A stretch of 14,914 bases of DNA from Dehalococcoidia bacterium. GTDB taxonomy: Bacteria > Chloroflexota > Dehalococcoidia > Dehalococcoidales > DAOWKM01. The position numbers and the translations under genes are program-made. Below, piece by piece: positions 4,658 to 12,688 of this stretch. The notes beneath the pieces are model-generated. The model worked only from the letters and a program-made list of their open reading frames with translations, did not search any database and had not been told where the DNA came from. How positions within the stretch are numbered: position 1 is the first letter of the stretch; each line of letters starts with the position of its first letter. Where the stretch lies: NCBI GenBank assembly GCA_030643695.1, contig DAOWKM010000078.1, positions 1 to 14,914 of the forward strand, written 5' to 3'.

Positions 4658-7258
4658 CTATATTAAGCTTTTCACCAACCGAAGGGCTTCATCTAATTTA
4701 TCTTTATACTTACCACCCGCCTGAGCCAATCTTGGCTTGCCTCCACCACCACCCCCAGTCACCTTCGCCACCTGCTTCACTATTTCTCCAGCATTATAGC
4801 CTCTGCCAACCAAATCTGAAGTTACTGTAGCTAGAAAAATAGGCTTATTTTCATAAACCGTGCCCAGAACTACCACCACACTTTTAAGCTTATCCCTGAT
4901 AAGGTCGCTCATTTCCCGCAAAATCTCTAGCCGAGAAGAAGGAACCTTAGCTACTAACACGGTTACCCCATTTACTACCTCAGCCTGACCTAGTAAAGAT
5001 TCAGCCCTTAGCTTAGCCAGCCCCCTCTCCAGAATTAGTTTTTGCTTGCGCTCCCAATCCAGTTGGATAACAAGGCTGCCCACCTTGTCCAGAACACTAT
5101 CTAGTTCAGTGTCTAAATATTCGGCAGTCTCCTGTAAATCCGATAAACGTTTGTCAATAAATGCCTCAGCCCCTCTGCCGGTAACCGCCACAATACGGCG
5201 TAATCCAGTCCCAATGCTACTTTCGCTAATGATTTGAAAGAAGCCTATCTCCCCGGTTGAGGCTATATGGGTGCCACCACACAGCTCAGCACTAATCGCC
5301 GGCTCGTCGATTTTCAATACCCGGACTATATCACCATACTTTTCACCAAACAGGGCGATAGCCCCCTCCTCTATAGCTTTTTGGTATGGCATTTCCACAC
5401 TATACACTGCCAGGTTCTGGCGGACCTTGTCATTGACAATATGCTGTATCTCCCGTCTTTGTTCATTGGTCACTGTTATTGGGTGAGAGAAATCAAACCT
5501 AAGTCGGTCGGGGGCTACCAGTGAACCCCTCTGCTGAACATGCTCACCCAACACCTGACGGAGAGCAAACTGGAGTAAATGAGTAGCCGTATGATTACGA
5601 GCAATGTCAAGACGCCGTTCTCTATCCACCTCAGCCTCTGCTTCATCTCCCACGGTCAAGCTGCCCTTAGTAACATAGCCCTGATGAACGATGATGTCCG
5701 GTGGAACCCGAATAGTATCAGTTACCGAGAATTTGCTGATTTGACTGCGTATTTCGCCAGTATCACCTACCTGCCCCCCCATTTCTCCATAGAAAGGGGT
5801 GGATTCCAAAATCAGGCTGGCTTCCTGCCCCTCCTGTATCATCTCTACTGGCTCATTATCAACCAAGATGCTAAGAATATTCGTTTTATGTTTAAGACTA
5901 TGATAACCAACAAAGGGGGTTTTCTGGATATTAAGCCGACCACCTAACTTGACTGATTCCTTTACTTCAAACTTGCGCACTGCTCGGGCTCTCTCTTTCT
6001 GTTTCCCCATCTCCTTTTCAAATCCCTCCAAATCCACCGAAAGCCCACGCCCGGCGGCAATCTCTCTGGTCAGCTCTACCGGAAAGCCGTAGGTATCATA
6101 TAACCGGAAAGCATCTTCACCTGAGATTTCTCCTGCCCGCTCAGCCATAATACTTTCAATAAGCTCCAGCCCGGTGCTAAGTGTGTCGCTGAATCTCGCT
6201 TCCTCACCCTCAATTACTCGCAGAATGAAATCCTCTCTCTGCACTATTTCAGGATAGATATGCCCCATCTGTTCAATTACGCTTTTAGCCGTTTCCGCCA
6301 GAAATGGTTTCTCCAGCCCTAACCTTCTGCCAAAGAGGGCAGTGCGGCGTAATAGCCGGCGCAACACATAGCCCCGTCCTTCATTACCGGGAATTACTCC
6401 GTCAGCAATAAGAAAGGCAATCCCCCGACTATGCTCAGCTATTATCCGCATAGCATTATCGGTATCATCATCAGAGCCATACTTCTTCCCAACTAATTCA
6501 GAAATACATTCTAGTAACGGGGTAAAGAGGTCAGTTTCATAGACAGAGATTTTGCCGTTTACTACAGCGGTAGTTCTCTCCAACCCCATACCGGTATCAA
6601 TATTAGGTCGGGGCAGCAGGGTGCGGTGCCCATCCTTATCCTGGTTATATTGGGTAAATACCAGATTCCATATCTCGGAAAAACGACCACAGTTACACCC
6701 CGGGGCACAGGAAGCCCTTCTACAGCCAACCTCCTCTCCAAAATCATAGTGAATTTCACTACACGGTCCACAGGGTCCGGAATTGCCAGCCGGCCCCCAG
6801 AAGTTATCTTGTTCGCCAAACCTCAATATCCTATGCTCGGGGATACCTATTTTTCGCCAAATTCGGAAGGACTCGTCATCATCAAGGAAGATTGTTACCC
6901 ACAGGCGCTGCGGCTGGAGCCCCAGACGCCGAGTAACAAATTCCCACGCCCAGTTAATGGCTTCCTCTTTAAAGTAATCGCCAATACTAAAGTTGCCCAG
7001 CATCTCAAAAAAGGTAAGGTGGCTAGGGTCACCTACCGATTCAATATCAGTAGTGCGAAAGCACTTCTGACATGAGGCTAAACGAGGATTAGGCGGCAAC
7101 GCCTCACCCAAGAAGTAAGGCTTAAACTGCACCATGCCAGCACTGGTAAGCAGCAAAGTGGGGTCATTCTGGGGTATTAAAGAAGAGCTGGGAATGATTT
7201 TATGCCCCTTTTCTTCAAAGAAGCTCAAAAATGCCGCTCGGACTTCATCACTAGTCAT
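4658..7258 (-). CDS. alaS: Alanyl-tRNA synthetase
   Basis: This 866-residue class II synthetase charges tRNA-Ala with alanine in the cytoplasm. The catalytic domain opens with EVRAAFLSFFEEKGH and contains motif 1-type sequence (DPTLLLTSAGM) and motif 2-type sequence around CFRTTDIESVGDPSHLTFFE. The editing domain carries the four zinc/active-site ligands: His556 and His560 (HTATH), Cys660 and His664 (CGGTH). The C-terminal domain ends with the glycine-rich loop before KPRLAQAGG (six Gly, ~835-840). A Cys-rich insert (GCRRASCAPGCNCGRF, ~178-192) is present, as in a number of other bacterial AlaRS. The length is normal and I see no damage. The ATG at 7258 has no Shine-Dalgarno, but a near-consensus promoter ends 11 bases upstream. 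ruvX follows after 14 bases. Confidence 0.97.
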   Translation of the reverse strand: MTSDEVRAAFLSFFEEKGHKIIPSSSLIPQNDPTLLLTSAGMVQFKPYFLGEALPPNPRLASCQKCFRTTDIESVGDPSHLTFFEMLGNFSIGDYFKEEAINWAWEFVTRRLGLQPQRLWVTIFLDDDESFRIWRKIGIPEHRILRFGEQDNFWGPAGNSGPCGPCSEIHYDFGEEVGCRRASCAPGCNCGRFSEIWNLVFTQYNQDKDGHRTLLPRPNIDTGMGLERTTAVVNGKISVYETDLFTPLLECISELVGKKYGSDDDTDNAMRIIAEHSRGIAFLIADGVIPGNEGRGYVLRRLLRRTALFGRRLGLEKPFLAETAKSVIEQMGHIYPEIVQREDFILRVIEGEEARFSDTLSTGLELIESIMAERAGEISGEDAFRLYDTYGFPVELTREIAAGRGLSVDLEGFEKEMGKQKERARAVRKFEVKESVKLGGRLNIQKTPFVGYHSLKHKTNILSILVDNEPVEMIQEGQEASLILESTPFYGEMGGQVGDTGEIRSQISKFSVTDTIRVPPDIIVHQGYVTKGSLTVGDEAEAEVDRERRLDIARNHTATHLLQFALRQVLGEHVQQRGSLVAPDRLRFDFSHPITVTNEQRREIQHIVNDKVRQNLAVYSVEMPYQKAIEEGAIALFGEKYGDIVRVLKIDEPAISAELCGGTHIASTGEIGFFQIISESSIGTGLRRIVAVTGRGAEAFIDKRLSDLQETAEYLDTELDSVLDKVGSLVIQLDWERKQKLILERGLAKLRAESLLGQAEVVNGVTVLVAKVPSSRLEILREMSDLIRDKLKSVVVVLGTVYENKPIFLATVTSDLVGRGYNAGEIVKQVAKVTGGGGGGKPRLAQAGGKYKDKLDEALRLVKSLI

Positions 7259-7269
7259 AATTACATATG

Positions 7270-7298
7270 ATTTTAGTGTAAGTCACCCTAGCTGTCAA
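7270..7298 (-). promoter_or_regulatory. alaS promoter, near-consensus sigma-70 type
   Basis: On the - strand TTGACA (7298-7293) is a perfect -35 box, followed by a 17-base spacer and TAAAAT (7275-7270), which matches the -10 consensus at 5 of 6 positions. A start about 7 bases after the -10 box would be near 7263, only ~5 bases before the alaS ATG (7258). The mRNA would then have almost no leader, consistent with the missing Shine-Dalgarno. Confidence 0.72.
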
Positions 7299-7309
7299 TT
7301 GAGTTTGAT

Positions 7310-8170
7310 TTAGAGGAGCTGGTGCAGATATTCCTTTAGCTCCTGTCCAAAATCAGGATTCCGCAGGGCAAAAGTTACTGTTGCCTTCAGCCAACCTAAC
7401 GGAGTGCCGGTATCATACCGCACCCCATCAAACTCATAGGCATAAACGGCTTGCTGCTTGAGCAATAACTGTAAGGCATCAGTAAGCTGAATCTCCTGAT
7501 TCTTACCGGGCGGAGTAGCCTCAAGGGTATCAAATATCTGAGGCATAAGGATATACCTACCCACTACTCCCAGGTCAGAGGGGGCTTGTGACGGCTCTGG
7601 CTTTTCCACGAGCCTCAAGACCTGGTATATATGGTCAGAAATCTTTCCTGGCTCAATGATGCCATAGTTTATAGTATCCTCACTACCAATACGCTCAACA
7701 GCCAGGATATTAGTTTTATACTGCTCGTAAACCGCTATCATCTGCTTCAATGTGGGCACCTTACTATCAATAATGTCATCAGGGAGCAAGACAGCGAACG
7801 GCTCCTCGCCAATAATGCCCCTAGCGGTTAGAATGGCATGGCCCAGACCCAGTTGCTCCTTTTGCCTGATATAGCAGACATCAACCAAATCAGATAGCTC
7901 ACGCATCTCCTGCAGCAGCCTGGTTTCCCCCTTTTGCTCCAGAACATATTCTAACTCAAAAGAACGGTCAAAGTAGTCCTCAATAGCTCGTTTGCCCAGA
8001 GCTGTTATTACAATAATCTGCTCAATACCAGAATTGATTGCTTCTTCCACAGAATACTGGATTAGTGGTTTAGTTACCAGTGGCAGCATCTCCTTAGGTT
8101 GAGACCTGGTAATAGGTAGAAATCTTGTTCCCCAACCAGCCGCAGTAATAACCGCTTTACGAACCTTCAT
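7310..8170 (-). CDS. galU: UTP-glucose-1-phosphate uridylyltransferase
   Basis: This 286-residue nucleotidyltransferase makes UDP-glucose from UTP and glucose-1-phosphate. The N-terminal nucleotide-binding signature is AAGWGTRFLPITRSQPKEMLP, with Lys26 in PKEMLP; most GalU proteins have GLGTRFLPATK here. Asp131-Asp132 (LLPDD) fit the metal site. VEKP at 188-191 and RYDTGTPLGW at 251-260 are typical of bacterial GalU. GGAGGG lies about 4 bases before the ATG, inside the end of glk. The ATG overlaps the glk stop as ATGA (8170-8167), so the two are translationally coupled. Together with glk it feeds the otsA/otsB pair next door: UDP-glucose is the OtsA donor. UDP-glucose may also serve envelope glycan synthesis. 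Assignment is firm. Confidence 0.94.
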   Translation of the reverse strand: MKVRKAVITAAGWGTRFLPITRSQPKEMLPLVTKPLIQYSVEEAINSGIEQIIVITALGKRAIEDYFDRSFELEYVLEQKGETRLLQEMRELSDLVDVCYIRQKEQLGLGHAILTARGIIGEEPFAVLLPDDIIDSKVPTLKQMIAVYEQYKTNILAVERIGSEDTINYGIIEPGKISDHIYQVLRLVEKPEPSQAPSDLGVVGRYILMPQIFDTLEATPPGKNQEIQLTDALQLLLKQQAVYAYEFDGVRYDTGTPLGWLKATVTFALRNPDFGQELKEYLHQLL

Positions 8171-9162
8171 TCTGCCCTCCCCGTTTGTTGTTGAAAGGCA
8201 AAGGCGGAAGCACCGAATGCCCCAGCATCATCACCAAGCTGAGCCGGAACTATACGCACTGCCGGAGCCGATAGTGGAAAGGCTCTCTCCCTTACCACCT
8301 GCCTTGCCGGATTAAGTAAGAGATTCCCCATTTTTGCCATCCCGCCACCAACAATAATCATTTCCGGGTTAAAAATATTAACCAGGTTCACCATGCCTAC
8401 CCCTAGATAGGTAGCTGCCGTTAAAATAACCTCTGATGCCAGGGAATCTCCACCCTGAGCCGCCATTGATACCTTCTCTGCAGTAATATCTTCCATCCTA
8501 CCCCCCACAATCTCGGTAAGAGAAGAGCTTTCCCCTTGGCTAAGACGTCTTATTGCTTCCTTAGCCACTGCGGTACCAGAAGCCAGCATTTCCCAGCAAC
8601 CAATATTGCCACAATTACACCTCGGTCCATTAACATCAATAGTCATATGTCCTATCTCCCCAGCACTACCACATAGCCCAGAGTATAGCTTACCATTGAT
8701 GATGATTCCGCCACCAATGCCAGTGCTTATCGTAAGGTAAATAAGATTATCTACCCCCTTCCCAGCACCAAAGTGGTGCTCACCCAAGGCAGCAGCATTA
8801 GCATCATTGATTAGAAAAGTAGTAATTCCATATTTATCCTTTATAATGTCTCTCAGTGGAATATCGTGCCAACCGGGGAGGTTTGGGGATGAGGTTACCA
8901 GCCCCTTCTCAACATTTATCGCTCCAGCGGCAGCAATGCTTATGCTACCCAGTTGAGAAGAGTTTATACCTCTCTGACCAAGAAGGCGGTCTATGGCAGA
9001 AAGTATCCGGTTAATCACCGACGGTGGCCCCTCATCAGCCAAGGTAAGGCAATGTTCCCTAGCCAGCATCTGCCCCTTATTGGAAATAATAGCGGTAATT
9101 ATTTTGGTGCCACCAAGGTCTACGGCTAAAACCGGTAATTCCTGCTCTTTAGTTTTCCGCAT
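8167..9162 (-). CDS. glk: ROK-family glucokinase
   Basis: This 331-residue ROK (repressor-ORF-kinase) protein has no N-terminal helix-turn-helix, so it is a kinase rather than a regulator. The ATP-binding start is VDLGGTK (residues 14-20). LINDANAAALGE contains the catalytic Asp120, STGIGGG is the second phosphate loop, and EIGH (Glu169 to His172) is followed by the zinc-binding CNCGNIGCWE (Cys182, Cys184, Cys189). These features fit phosphorylation of glucose to glucose-6-phosphate, although ROK kinases can act on other sugars. Glucose-6-phosphate is the acceptor for OtsA, encoded nearby. The ATG at 9162 has no Shine-Dalgarno; a promoter ends 10 bases upstream. Its stop overlaps the galU start. 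Confidence 0.9.
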   Translation of the reverse strand: MRKTKEQELPVLAVDLGGTKIITAIISNKGQMLAREHCLTLADEGPPSVINRILSAIDRLLGQRGINSSQLGSISIAAAGAINVEKGLVTSSPNLPGWHDIPLRDIIKDKYGITTFLINDANAAALGEHHFGAGKGVDNLIYLTISTGIGGGIIINGKLYSGLCGSAGEIGHMTIDVNGPRCNCGNIGCWEMLASGTAVAKEAIRRLSQGESSSLTEIVGGRMEDITAEKVSMAAQGGDSLASEVILTAATYLGVGMVNLVNIFNPEMIIVGGGMAKMGNLLLNPARQVVRERAFPLSAPAVRIVPAQLGDDAGAFGASAFAFQQQTGRAE

Positions 9163-9172
9163 TTCAAATTTT

Positions 9173-9201
9173 ACTTTACCCTATCTCAATCAATTTGTCG
9201 A
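9173..9201 (-). promoter_or_regulatory. glk-galU promoter
   Basis: On the - strand TCGACA (9201-9196; 5 of 6 to consensus), a 17-base spacer and TAAAGT (9178-9173; 4 of 6) form a reasonable sigma-70-type promoter. The expected transcription start near 9166 leaves ~4-5 bases before the glk ATG, the same geometry as the alaS promoter. It lies back to back with the otsB promoter, the two -35 boxes being 9 bases apart. Confidence 0.5.
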
Positions 9202-9210
9202 GGCTTGAAG

Positions 9211-9240
9211 TTGACGAAAGGGCATACCATCTGCTAAATT
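9211..9240 (+). promoter_or_regulatory. otsB promoter
   Basis: TTGACG (9211-9216; 5 of 6 to the -35 consensus) is followed after 18 bases by TAAATT (9235-9240; 4 of 6 to the -10 consensus). The expected transcription start, 6-7 bases later, coincides with the GTG start of otsB at 9247. That gene has no Shine-Dalgarno and an in-frame TAA at 9235-9237, so it should be leaderless. Confidence 0.5.
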
Positions 9241-9246
9241 TGGCTT

Positions 9247-10056
9247 GTGCCCTATCTCTTTGATCATTTAGATTTAATCAGGAAACTCCTCAACCAGTCT
9301 CCCTTTGGGCTTATTACTGATATTGATGGGACGATAAGTAAGACTGCCCCCACTCCGCAACAGGCCAAGGTTTCACCACTATGCCGTCGTTATCTTTCTT
9401 GCCTTTGCCATCATCTAGCTCTGGTAGCTGCTATCTCAGGGAGACCAGCGGTTGAAGCCAAAAATATGGTGGGAATTGAGGGGATGGTCTATATCGGCAA
9501 TCACGGTCTGGAGCGATGGGCTGAGGGACACTCTGAGCTCACCAAAGACGCCCAGGATTACCCTAAGATAATTAAAGCTATCATTAAGGAATTAACTCCA
9601 TTACTTTCCCGGGAAGGCATTAGTATTGAGAACAAGGGAGTAACGGCTTCCATTCATTATCGTCTTTGCTCTGACCATCAATCGGCTGAGAGGCATATCC
9701 TAACTGTGGTAAAGGCCTCACCCCAAGCTAGAAGGTTGCGAATTATTCAGGAGAGGATGGCAATTGACCTTCTGCCACCAGTAAAGGCAAACAAGGGCAC
9801 GGCTATACTGAACTTGATACAGGAATATAGTTTGCGAGGCGGTATCTATCTGGGTGACGACCTCACTGATATTGATGCGTTTAGAGCCATCCACACCGCT
9901 TCTCGCAACCTAGACTCTCAGGGCTTTGCCATTGGCATTATTAGCCAGGAAATGCCGGAAAAACTGGTGACAGAGGTAGATTTTACCTTGAACGGGGTAA
10001 ATGATGTCGAACGTTTTCTCAAGTGGATGTCCCGGACTGTGCTTGAGCCAGGTTAA
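9247..10056 (+). CDS. otsB: Trehalose-6-phosphate phosphatase
   Basis: This 269-residue HAD-superfamily phosphatase removes phosphate from trehalose-6-phosphate to release trehalose. HAD motif I is TDIDGTI (Asp25 nucleophile, Asp27 acid/base). SGR at 64-66 and GNHG at 84-87 are OtsB-type substrate and cap elements. KGTA around Lys183 and GDDLTD at 203-208 supply the remaining HAD motifs. The start is GTG at 9247. No earlier ordinary start exists because a stop at 9235-9237 closes the frame, leaving only an ATT at 9238. There is no Shine-Dalgarno, and the promoter places the 5' end at the GTG. It faces otsA and overlaps its 3' end by 38 bases. It diverges from glk-galU, which make the precursors. 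Confidence 0.93.
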   Translation: MPYLFDHLDLIRKLLNQSPFGLITDIDGTISKTAPTPQQAKVSPLCRRYLSCLCHHLALVAAISGRPAVEAKNMVGIEGMVYIGNHGLERWAEGHSELTKDAQDYPKIIKAIIKELTPLLSREGISIENKGVTASIHYRLCSDHQSAERHILTVVKASPQARRLRIIQERMAIDLLPPVKANKGTAILNLIQEYSLRGGIYLGDDLTDIDAFRAIHTASRNLDSQGFAIGIISQEMPEKLVTEVDFTLNGVNDVERFLKWMSRTVLEPG

Positions 10057-11557
10057 CCGCATCTTTCAGCAAGTGCAACAGCCAGTTAGTTATATCTTCT
10101 TCTTCAATTGACCTCTTAAGTTCAGTAGCCCGCCTATGCCTCTCATCAGGTGGCATTGTCAGCGCAGCATATAGAGCTTGAGTTGTCCCTTCCAGGTCAG
10201 TTGGTGCCACAACTAGCGCATTCTGCCCTAATTGCTCACAGGCACCAGCAGTCTCCGATAGTATCAGAACACCATCACGATTATTAACCGTGGGACCCTC
10301 CTTAGCTACCAGATTCATCCCATCAATAACAGCGTTTACCAAAAGAACATCATAGTGGCGCATGCCAGCCATAGCTTGTATATAATTATCCTCATAAAGG
10401 AAATCAATGGGGTGCCATTCCTCATTCCCATACTTTTTATTTATAGCCTCTATAAGCTGAGTAACCTCCAGCATATACCGTTGATACGGTTTCAAATGGG
10501 TTCTAGTCGGGACTAGAAAGGCAATAAACTTGACCTTCCCTATGAACTGAGGGTAACGCTCTAGCAACGTATCAAAGGCTCTAAAACCACGAACAATATT
10601 TTTACTGGGCTCAGCCCTATCTACGCGGACTATGGTTTGCTCCCCATAAAGAGGACTCAACCTTTTCTCATATTTCTTTAATTTAGTTGAAGAAACTAAT
10701 TTCCCAAGGCTGACAACATCAATAGATACCGGGTAAGCCTTAACCTGGACAATATGCTCATTTATGCCTACAGTCTGTTGCCTATAATCAACTTCAGCCT
10801 CATCAATAAATGATTTACAGCAGTGAAGGAAATTGAGCACATCTCGGTCGGTCTGTAAGCCTACAATATCAGCAGCACATAGACTACTGAGGATTGCCTG
10901 CCGCATAGAACCTGGCAGTAGTTGCCAGTAGCATGGTGATGGCCAAGGGATGTGAATAAAGTGCTGGATTATCAGGCCTGGCATCTGCTTCCGGATATAA
11001 GCACTGACTAAATAAAGATGGTAGTCATTTAGCATTACTATTGGTGGTGCCCCACCCCTCCCTGCCTCATCAATAACCGCCTGAGCAAAGGCTTGATTTA
11101 CCGAAACATAGCCGTTCTCCCAGGCATCATGAATTGTGTGGTCTATATTGGGGGTATGAGACGAGCTCCACATATAATGTTGCAGGAACCAGAGAAGGGG
11201 ATTGCAAATAACACTATAAAATTTGTGATATGTATTCCTGGGGCTAACGACAAAATGGAGATGCAGATTCTCGCCAGCTAAGGCTGCTTTGAAACGTCCT
11301 CCCTGTGCTTTTCGGGCTGCCTGCCTATCCCCTTCTCCCATAGCACTAGCAATCCAATCAAGTTCTATATATTTACTAAGGCTACTAAGGGCAGTGACCA
11401 CACCACCACTACCACGGTGTGCTTGAAGCTGCTTATCTTCAGTAAGATGATACTCAATAGGTCCCCGGTTGCTTACCAGAATTAGTCGCCTTGGTGATAA
11501 TCTCTGGCGGCACAATTCTTTCAGTCGGGTGCTATTACTCTGTTGACTTGCTGCCAT
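10019..11557 (-). CDS. otsA: Trehalose-6-phosphate synthase (GT20)
   Basis: This 512-residue GT20 retaining glycosyltransferase (GT-B fold) joins UDP-glucose and glucose-6-phosphate. The N-terminal donor loop is VSNRGPIEYH with HRGSGGVVTAL (47-57). LNDYHLYLV carries Asp178, equivalent to Asp130 of E. coli OtsA. HFIHIPWPSP follows at 199-208. The phosphate-binding pair R-x4-K is Arg314 and Lys319 in RVDRAEPSKN, a variant of the E. coli RLDYSKG form that I associate with actinobacterial-type OtsA. The donor site DGMNLVAKE is at 412-420. A GGGAGG Shine-Dalgarno lies 4 bases before the ATG. The final codons overlap the convergent otsB gene. A related GT20 acceptor specificity is possible, but the neighbouring otsB, galU and glk favour trehalose. 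Confidence 0.93.
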   Translation of the reverse strand: MAASQQSNSTRLKELCRQRLSPRRLILVSNRGPIEYHLTEDKQLQAHRGSGGVVTALSSLSKYIELDWIASAMGEGDRQAARKAQGGRFKAALAGENLHLHFVVSPRNTYHKFYSVICNPLLWFLQHYMWSSSHTPNIDHTIHDAWENGYVSVNQAFAQAVIDEAGRGGAPPIVMLNDYHLYLVSAYIRKQMPGLIIQHFIHIPWPSPCYWQLLPGSMRQAILSSLCAADIVGLQTDRDVLNFLHCCKSFIDEAEVDYRQQTVGINEHIVQVKAYPVSIDVVSLGKLVSSTKLKKYEKRLSPLYGEQTIVRVDRAEPSKNIVRGFRAFDTLLERYPQFIGKVKFIAFLVPTRTHLKPYQRYMLEVTQLIEAINKKYGNEEWHPIDFLYEDNYIQAMAGMRHYDVLLVNAVIDGMNLVAKEGPTVNNRDGVLILSETAGACEQLGQNALVVAPTDLEGTTQALYAALTMPPDERHRRATELKRSIEEEDITNWLLHLLKDAVNLAQAQSGTST

Positions 11558-11578
11558 TTTGCCTCCCCACCTCTTTTA

Positions 11579-11607
11579 ATTTTAAGGGGCTTAGTTAAAA
11601 ACCGCAA
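11579..11607 (-). promoter_or_regulatory. otsA promoter
   Basis: On the - strand TTGCGG (11607-11602; 4 of 6 to -35), a 17-base spacer and TAAAAT (11584-11579; 5 of 6 to -10) form a good promoter in the 57-base gap after holA. The predicted start near 11572 gives a ~14-base leader that includes the otsA Shine-Dalgarno (11567-11562). otsA can therefore be transcribed apart from holA. Confidence 0.58.
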
Positions 11608-11614
11608 CCCTTAT

Positions 11615-12598
11615 TTAACGCCGCTGGCATAGTTCAGCAATCAGAATATTAAGGGCGAGTTCACCTTCATATTCCCCGGTCTTAATAGAGAGGTCAGCTT
11701 CTAAAAGTTTGTGATACATTTCCCCAAGCTGTTTCAGAGGATACCTATTAGCCTGCTCTAGTGTCTTACGCAAGGCAAATTCTGAGGTCAAGCCTAACCT
11801 ATTCTGAATCTCTATATTAGATTTCCCTTGGTTTCTTAGCTCCTTTACTCTAACTATCATCCGAGCTTGCCGTGATAGCATAAACAGAAGATAGGCCGGG
11901 GCAGCTCCTCTTTGTAATAACTGTTGTAGTAGGTGCTCAGCTAGCCCAACCTTAAGCTCAAGGATGGCATCAACCATAGCAAAAACATTAGCCTCCTGGG
12001 CATAGCTCACTACCCGGCTAACATCCTCTTCCTCAATGCAACGCCCTGAGGCAAATAGGACTAGCTTACTAATCTCACTGGCCATAATCCATAAATTGCC
12101 ACCCACAAGTTTAGCCAGTAAGTCTACTGCCCGGGGAGATATGCTATCACCTTCCTTCGCCACCTGCTGTTGAATCCACTGGCGCAGCCTAGCGTCTCTC
12201 AGTAGAGGGAAAGACCTTACCTCTGCTTTAGCTGAAAGTTCCTTGAGCAAAGGATTATTGCTTCTTATTCTATCATCTATGAGCACCAATATTGTGCTAC
12301 TGGGTATCTTCTCAATATAGGCACTTAACGATTTATAATCGTTTTGTTGGCTAACTATATGCTTGGATTTACCTTTGGGTTCAAAGCGCGCCAGTAATCC
12401 CTCAACAATAACTAATCGTCTCTCAGCCAGAAAGGGCACTGTCTCACAGACAGTCTTTAATTGGTCTAAGGTGACTTGCTGACTATCAAGCATGGTGGTA
12501 TTAGCCGCTAAAAGTGATTGGTCTCCTATACCTCTCTTTATCTCTTCAAGCGACCCTCGACGGGAAAAATCATCCTGTCCTAATAATATATATAGCAA
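11615..12598 (-). CDS. holA: DNA polymerase III subunit delta
   Basis: This 327-residue clamp-loader subunit opens the sliding clamp at replication. The opening LYILLGQDDFSRRGSLEEIK, the segment LKTVCETVPFLAERRLVIVEG, and the C-terminal helical part (VFAMVDAILELKVGLAEHLLQ, then the LLFMLSRQARMIVRVKEL-type helix and ALNILIAELC) match the HolA architecture: an AAA+-like N-terminal domain without Walker motifs, a small lid domain and a C-terminal collar domain. The length is near the family norm of about 340. The start is TTG at 12598. AGAGG lies 6 bases upstream and a stop closes the frame at 12631-12629, so TTG is the only choice. otsA follows after 57 bases with its own promoter. Confidence 0.9.
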   Translation of the reverse strand: MLYILLGQDDFSRRGSLEEIKRGIGDQSLLAANTTMLDSQQVTLDQLKTVCETVPFLAERRLVIVEGLLARFEPKGKSKHIVSQQNDYKSLSAYIEKIPSSTILVLIDDRIRSNNPLLKELSAKAEVRSFPLLRDARLRQWIQQQVAKEGDSISPRAVDLLAKLVGGNLWIMASEISKLVLFASGRCIEEEDVSRVVSYAQEANVFAMVDAILELKVGLAEHLLQQLLQRGAAPAYLLFMLSRQARMIVRVKELRNQGKSNIEIQNRLGLTSEFALRKTLEQANRYPLKQLGEMYHKLLEADLSIKTGEYEGELALNILIAELCQRR

Positions 12599-12630
12599 GG
12601 TTTGCCTCTCTTTTGTCGCTCTTCCATTTT

Positions 12631-12659
12631 ATCATATTGAAGACAAAGCCGTTTATCAG
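12631..12659 (-). promoter_or_regulatory. holA promoter
   Basis: On the - strand CTGATA (12659-12654; 4 of 6), a 17-base spacer and TATGAT (12636-12631; 5 of 6) form a plausible sigma-70-type promoter. A second -10-like TAAAAT overlaps at 12631-12626 but lacks a -35 at the right distance. The predicted leader is about 25 bases and contains the holA Shine-Dalgarno. Confidence 0.42.
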
Positions 12660-12688
12660 GGATAGATTAAACCGGGCTGAAAAAATAA

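Noticed and set aside
4444..7075. Open frames of 63-149 codons on the + strand across ruvX and alaS
   Set aside because: They are shadows of alaS and ruvX. Their translations are low-complexity in places and resemble no family.
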